Assembly (NCBI RefSeq): GCF_041381155.1
Contig: NC_091134.1
Location: 31,563,540 to 31,627,539 of the forward strand
Direction: 5' to 3'
From: Argopecten irradians
Taxonomy: Eukaryota; Mollusca; Bivalvia; Pectinida; Pectinidae
Length of the DNA: 64,000 nucleotides
The notes below the pieces were generated by a model. It saw only the letters and a program-made list of their open reading frames with translations, did not search any database and was not told the origin of the DNA. A program made the translations under genes and the position numbers. Positions 58,690-64,000 of this stretch are shown here, in pieces (position 1 is the first letter of the stretch; each line of letters opens with the position of its first letter).

Positions 58690-60870
58690 ACATAAAGAAT
58701 TTCACGTCAAAATATATTTCGAAAATCCAGCAGAGGCAGCCATTTTGTCTCGCTGCCCTCGTTATCCTGACGTCACGTCATTTTTCCTTAAAACATTTTA
58801 GGTCATCTGACCCGAAGGGTCAGGATGATCTATTGTCATCATGCACCGTCCGTCGTCGTGCGCCGTGCGCCGTCCGCCGTGTGCCGTGCGCCGTCCGCTG
58901 TCGGCTGTTCGCCGTCGGCCGTGCGCCGTCCGCTGTGCGTAAACTTTTCATTCAAACGACTTCTCAATAACCGAAAGGCCCAGGGTACTGACATTTGGCC
59001 TGTAGCATGCTAAGATGAAGGACTACCAAGTTTGTTCAAATGAATGACCTTGACCTTCATTTAAGGTAGCAGGGATCAAATAGGCTAAAATCCTTTAAAC
59101 AACTTCTTGTGAATAACTAAGAGGCCTAGAGACCTGATATTGAGCCTCTCACATGCTAGGATGAAAGGCTATCAAGTTTGTTCAAATCAATGACCTTGAT
59201 CTTCATTCAAGGTCACAGGGGTCAAAAATGCTAAAATCTTTAAACGACTTCTTCTCAATAACCAGAAGGCCCAGGGTACTGATATTGGGCATGTAGCATG
59301 CTTGGATGAAAGGCTACCAATTTTGTTCAAATGAATGACCTTGATCTTCATTCAAGGTCACAGGGGTCAAAAAGGCTAAAATCTTCAAACGACTTCTCCT
59401 CAAGAACCAGAAGGCCCTGGGTATCAATATTAGGCCTGTATCATGCTGGGATGAAAGGCTACCAAACTTGTTCAAATGAATGACCTTGACCTTCATTGAA
59501 GGTCACAGGGGTCAAATAGGCTAAAATCCTTTAAACAACTTCTTGTGAATAACTAAGAGGCCTAGAGACCTGATATTGTGCCCCTGATATGCTGGGATGA
59601 AGGGCTACCAAGTTTGTTCAAACCAATGACCTTGATCTTCATTCAAGGTTGCAGGGGTCAAAAATGCTAAATTTTTTTAACGACTTCTTCTCAAGAACCA
59701 GAAGGTTCAGGGTATTGATATTGGGCCTGTAGCATGCTTGGATGAAGGGCTACCAAGTTTGTTTAAATGAATGACCCTGACCTTCATTCAAGGTCACAGG
59801 GATCGAAAAAATCTTTAAACGACTTCTTCTGAAGAATCGGAAGGCCAAGTGTACTGATATTGGGCCGGTATCATGCTGGGATGAAAGGCTATCAATTTTT
59901 TTCAAATGGATGACCTTAACCTTTATTCAAGGTCACCGAGGTCAAATAGGCTAAACTCTTTAAACAATTTCTTCTCAAGAACCAGAAGGCCCAGGGTACT
60001 GATATTGGGCTTGTAGCATGCTGGGATGAAAGGCTACCAAGTTTGTTCAAATGAATGACCTTGACCTTCATTCAAGGTCACAGGGGTCAAATAGGCTAAA
60101 TATTTACACGACTTCTTGTGAATAACTTAGAGGCCTAGACCTGATATTGGGTCCCTGACATGCTGGGATGAAGGCCTACCAAGTGTGTTCAAATGAATGA
60201 CCTTGATCTTCATTCAAGGTCACAGGGGTCAAAAAAGCTAAAATCTTTAAACTACTTCTTCTCAATAACCAGAAGGCCCAGGGTACTGATATTTGGCATG
60301 TATCATGCTGGGATGAAGGGCTACCAAGATTGTTCAAATGAATGATCTTGATATTCCTTTAAGGTCACAGGGGTCAAGTAGGATAAAAATTTTAAACGAC
60401 TTCTTCTCAAGAACCAGAAAGCCCAGGGTACTGATATTGGGCCTGTAGCATGCTGGGATGAAGGGCTACCAAGTTTGTTCAAATGAATGACCTTGACCTT
60501 CATTCAAGGTCACAGGGGTCAAATAGGCTAAAATCTTGAAATAACTTTTTTTTGTGAATAACTAAGAGCCCTAGAGACCTGATATTGGGCCTGTGACATG
60601 CTGGGATGAAGGACTACCATATTTGTTTTAAAATAAATGACCTTGATCTTCATTTAGGATCACAGGGGTAAAAATGGCTTAAATATTTAAATGACTATGT
60701 TGTATTGTGCCAATAGTCAGATGATCGTTATGGCCCATGTGCCTCTTGTATTGTTCTGTCTGAAGTCACAATGAATATCCAGCCAATGAAAATCGTGCCA
60801 GGTCATATTACACTAATGACATACGCAAAAATATTAAACGGCCGAAATCACTGGATATCAGGGGGAATGG
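58690..60870 (-). mobile_element. MITE split by a 2-kb insertion
   Basis: 58690-58797 matches the reverse complement of the right half of the MITE at 19390-19592, and about 60765-60870 matches the reverse complement of its left half. The 2 kb between them is the tandem-unit element at 58801-60760. This is a nested insertion. Confidence 0.8.
58801..60760 (+). repeat. tandem-unit element with aaggtcacaggggtcaaa blocks, copy C
   Basis: Head tcatctgacccgaagggtca, then a cgccgtgcgccgtccg-rich stretch (58850-58945). More than ten degenerate units follow, each with tgggatgaaaggctaccaag-like, gaatgaccttgaccttcatt and caaggtcacaggggtcaaa blocks. Two unit types alternate: cttcttctcaataaccagaa and cttcttgtgaataactaaga. 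The end is caatagtcagatgatcgtta + tggcccatgtgcctctt. The short reverse-strand frames at 59314 and 60321 come from the repeat. Confidence 0.9.
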
Positions 60871-63800
60871 ATATATATACATGCGTGTATCTCCTCTCCA
60901 TGATTATGAGGGACCCCTCTCCCCGGTATTGAGTAGTCCTCTTAAATAATTCAAAGAGAAAAATGAAGGCTGATAATATCAATAAAATAGAGAAAAAAAC
61001 ACACCACGTAATACATTTCACTAATTATTTTAAAAAATATCTGACAAAAATATACAAACAAATATTGGAAGGATCACATTGATTCCAGTAAACATGCTGC
61101 TCTCCGTCACGTCTCGCTGAATGATGACGTGACAATAGATCTTATACATCATGGAAATTCCCTTTACGCTTCCTGTGCCCATTGGAATCTTATATCAACC
61201 TGTGAAGAGAATGTGGCGTCCTTTTACATGACGTCACAATGCAAAATTTCTATATTTGGGCACGACCTGGGGATTTGGAATCTTATATCGTCCCGGAAGG
61301 ACTTCACATGCATAGTTCGGAATTTTCTGGTGGATATCGTGTTGTATCATAGCGGAAAAGTGTAGTTTCAGCCAATCAGGAGTGAGCAAAACACACAGCA
61401 ATGTAATAATACGAATTTATTGCATCAACATGCGTCAGAAGTCTTTTGCCTTTTGACAAGCCTTTCGGACTTTCTAGGAAACATGATTTGCTTACCTTCA
61501 AAACTGTCCCAATCACCTATAGAAACATCAAACGATGACAACATTAATATAAAAATCAATACATGTACTTATATGTCTACAGACAACTGGAGAATGTAAG
61601 GGTTTTGAATCTTGTTATCATCATCTATAAGGAAACGTTATATTGACCTGGATTTCACTGTTCTTATACATAAACGAAATGGAAACTTTGATTTCTCCAA
61701 GCACTAGTTACTTGTATGTGATCAATAGAATGGTATACTTGATGCTCTTTAAGATCTTACATTATTCACTCAAGACTCTTTTTAATAAAGTCATTACGGA
61801 TAAAATGTCACATTAGATAATTGCTCAACAAAACCCAAAATACTTCAATTAGCGCTCATGTCCTTTTTGATCAGTATCTTTCATATAACATACGTTTTTT
61901 TTCTGTTTAAAGTACCGCATAAACAAAATCCTTCTTTTCATGATGTTTCGAGAAATGAAGAATTGCATTTTCATATTTCGCGATTGCGAACGTAAAATCA
62001 CAAGAGAGAATAGAGCTAGAAATTAAGCTGTTAAAATCAGATAATCCCTATCTCTATCCTATACACATTTTACATATACGTTTACCTATAATTAGCCTAC
62101 AACTATCTTGTAAAGCTATGTGTAGCTATGTACTAAGAACACATGGATTATGAAGTTAAGCGAATACAAATGTTTATATGCCGACACACGAACTCAGAAT
62201 CCTATCTACACTGTTTAGATTGCTTGATCACTAACATATGCTAGCTCTATAGAATATGGCCTGGTCATCAAAAATAACATTATTTAAACAAAATGTTATA
62301 TGTAAACGCATGAGCTAACTAGTTTATATTTAATGAGTGTTATCTATTTAGAACGTGCTAACGACATAATCCAGTCATTTTATGATAAAAACGAGTATAA
62401 CCTCAATTCAAACTTATATTTTAAAATTAAAATTTGTATCTTATTTCCCCCCCTTTTGGTTGCAAATATCAGAATGTCATTCATTCATGTTATCGTGGCT
62501 ATGGGTGAAGTGAATCTGTAAATATCCGATTAGACAAAAAATCGAAATGAGGTACATGGACGAAGTCTTAATATCAAACTTTAATGCTTTTTGTGGTTAA
62601 CCTCTATAATTTCATTCTGCTTTTCGCCACCATAAGACGTCGTTAAGGTTAAACGAGATAACTGAAAGAACTACTATATACAAAGATAATGCGAGCGAGT
62701 TGGTCCACATTAAAGAAACTAATTAGTGTAATCACAGATGAATTTCCTAGTTGCATGGAAACCACGTAGACATTAACCTGTTAACCCTGACAAGATAGTA
62801 AGTACGCGTTGATGATGCGTCTACCTATGTTCATAAAGATGACCTCAATGTTAAGGATGTCAACCAACCCATATCAAAGGAATATTGAGAGTTTCAAATA
62901 CAAACATGTATCAAGATGTCATATGCTCTCAAAGATTATGCTACTATAATTGAAGATTATGCTTCTATAATTGCATATTTTATCTTTATACTGGGATTTT
63001 ACTCACTGACCCATTTGGCAGCCATTTTGAAAATATGTGTCTTCGTTTTGAGTATCAAGCGAAAATTTGTTTTACTTCACTTGTTTTTAATTAAATCATC
63101 AATGCGATAGGATGTTTAGCTGTTTTGAGATATGCTGTATATATTTACTAGGTTCATTATTATTAAAGCATGTGGTAACTGATACATTTTCGCACTTTAT
63201 TTTTACGTTTTAGTATAATTTGAGCACTTGAATTATACCCAAAACTATTGAGGCAAAAAATTAAGCATACGGACCCCCTATTTTTTACCTGTTTTAGAAA
63301 GACCAAACTCTTCCCCCTTTATATATGAAAAATGTTTGCTATTTGTTTTTTCCTATAAAGCTATCAAAATCGGTTGCAAATAGTGCATTTTTAACACTTG
63401 TAGAGTAAATGTAAATATACACTTTTTAATTTGATTTTTATCCAAAAGAAATACCAAGTTCTACCTTGCTCCAGACACTTTTATCGCTAAGGCCATGTTT
63501 TAAATGTATCATGTGACTCGTGTCTGAACTTCAACTGAAAAAAATATCATCGAATTTTTGTGTTGTTAAGGACTTAACTGCAAACACATGAGTATGTGTT
63601 TTGGGACGAATTTTAAAAAGACCCTGTAGACAAAATACATTAATCAAATGGAACACTCTTTTGATTGACATTTATTCTCCAGATTTAACGCATAACGTTA
63701 TCTCGACAAGGAAGTAGCAAAATAGAGGGGGAAAAAAAGAAGAAAAAAAACCATTGTCGTTTTGCGATAAAGTTGATATAAATGGTACGCCTTACAAAGT

Positions 63801-63930
63801 AATGTAACTATATTGATAGCCTCTTTGATGTTCTTAATTTGAAAGCTATACAGTAAAATTTCATATGTATTCATATTTACATTAAAATACAAATATTTAG
63901 GATTCCTTATAGTAGAAGTCCAATTTGTAT
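60871..63930. other. A+T-rich DNA, no gene seen
   Basis: Could be intron of the 5'-nucleotidase gene or intergenic. A perfect TGACGTCA lies at 61229-61236. No exon of the nucleotidase was recognised. Confidence 0.45.
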
Positions 63931-63938
63931 AAGTAGAT

Positions 63939-63956
63939 CAAGAACACGTGTTCTTG
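63939..63956. promoter_or_regulatory. 18-bp perfect palindrome with E-box core
   Basis: caagaacacgtgttcttg, followed by a partial second copy (ttcgtgttcttga). The centre is CACGTG, and the flanks form an AGAACA/TGTTCT pair with 2-nt spacing. Function unknown. Confidence 0.6.
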
Positions 63957-64000
63957 TTCGTGTTCTTGAAACCCACTACGCTGTTGCTGAATGATGTGTT

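Noticed and set aside
58825-59013. Open frame rich in RRAPSAV repeats
   Set aside because: It comes from the cgccgtgcgccgtccg-type stretch in the head of the repeat element.
1-64000. CRISPR arrays, bacterial operons, rRNA genes
   Set aside because: The tandem arrays have no spacer structure, the genes are spliced, and no rRNA-like sequence was seen.

Overview
The window looks like animal, most likely bivalve mollusc, nuclear DNA. It is A+T-rich. It holds split genes with short GT-AG exons of consistent phase and intergenic DNA packed with foldback (MITE-like) elements, tRNA-derived SINEs, decayed non-LTR retrotransposons and minisatellites. Several repeat styles (the element carrying cttcgggcc and ggacggacgac motifs, the aaggtcacaggggtcaaa array, the gatgctccacca MITE) remind me of bivalve, possibly scallop or oyster, genomes. 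That placement rests on recall, not on a search.

Four protein genes are supported, all on the + strand. (1) 3885-5864: four exons of an SLC23 nucleobase/ascorbate transporter, with an in-frame TAA in the second exon and no recognisable downstream exons; a composite transposon follows at 6284-7592. It looks like a pseudogene or fragment. (2) 19151-32111: a ten-exon inhibitor-of-apoptosis gene that I joined by splice sites and phase. It predicts 1148 residues: a long acidic/Ser-rich N-terminal region, two BIR domains, a linker with a poly-Ala tract, a UBA-like segment and a C-terminal RING. Intron 4 is largely a 36-bp minisatellite that begins at its own 5' splice site, and exon 6 has a duplicated 3' splice site. 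(3) 45162-52044: seven exons of a TMEM39 ER membrane protein; its 5' exon was not found. (4) 55652-55993: the first coding exon (signal peptide plus start of the metallophosphatase domain) of a 5'-nucleotidase/CD73-type ectoenzyme whose other exons were not found here.

Layout: 1-3884 intergenic with a SINE and a MITE; 3885-7592 SLC23 remnant plus nested transposon; 7680-18740 mobile-element graveyard (two non-LTR retrotransposon remnants, another RT scrap, several foldback elements, a three-unit tRNA-like array, repeat fragments); 19151-32111 IAP gene with repeats in its introns; 32280-45050 intergenic with a young SINE, repeat families and a 25-bp satellite; 45162-52044 TMEM39; 52045-55651 spacer; 55652-55993 NT5E exon 1; 56498-60870 repeats, including a MITE split by a 2-kb insertion; 60870-64000 no gene recognised.

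The four genes have unrelated roles (transport, apoptosis/ubiquitin signalling, ER lipid traffic, extracellular nucleotide metabolism), and nothing suggests they act as a cluster. The most notable observations are the splice-site minisatellite and decoy acceptor in the IAP gene, the nonsense codon in the SLC23 remnant, and foldback repeats that spread perfect TGACGTCA palindromes and nuclear-receptor-like half sites.
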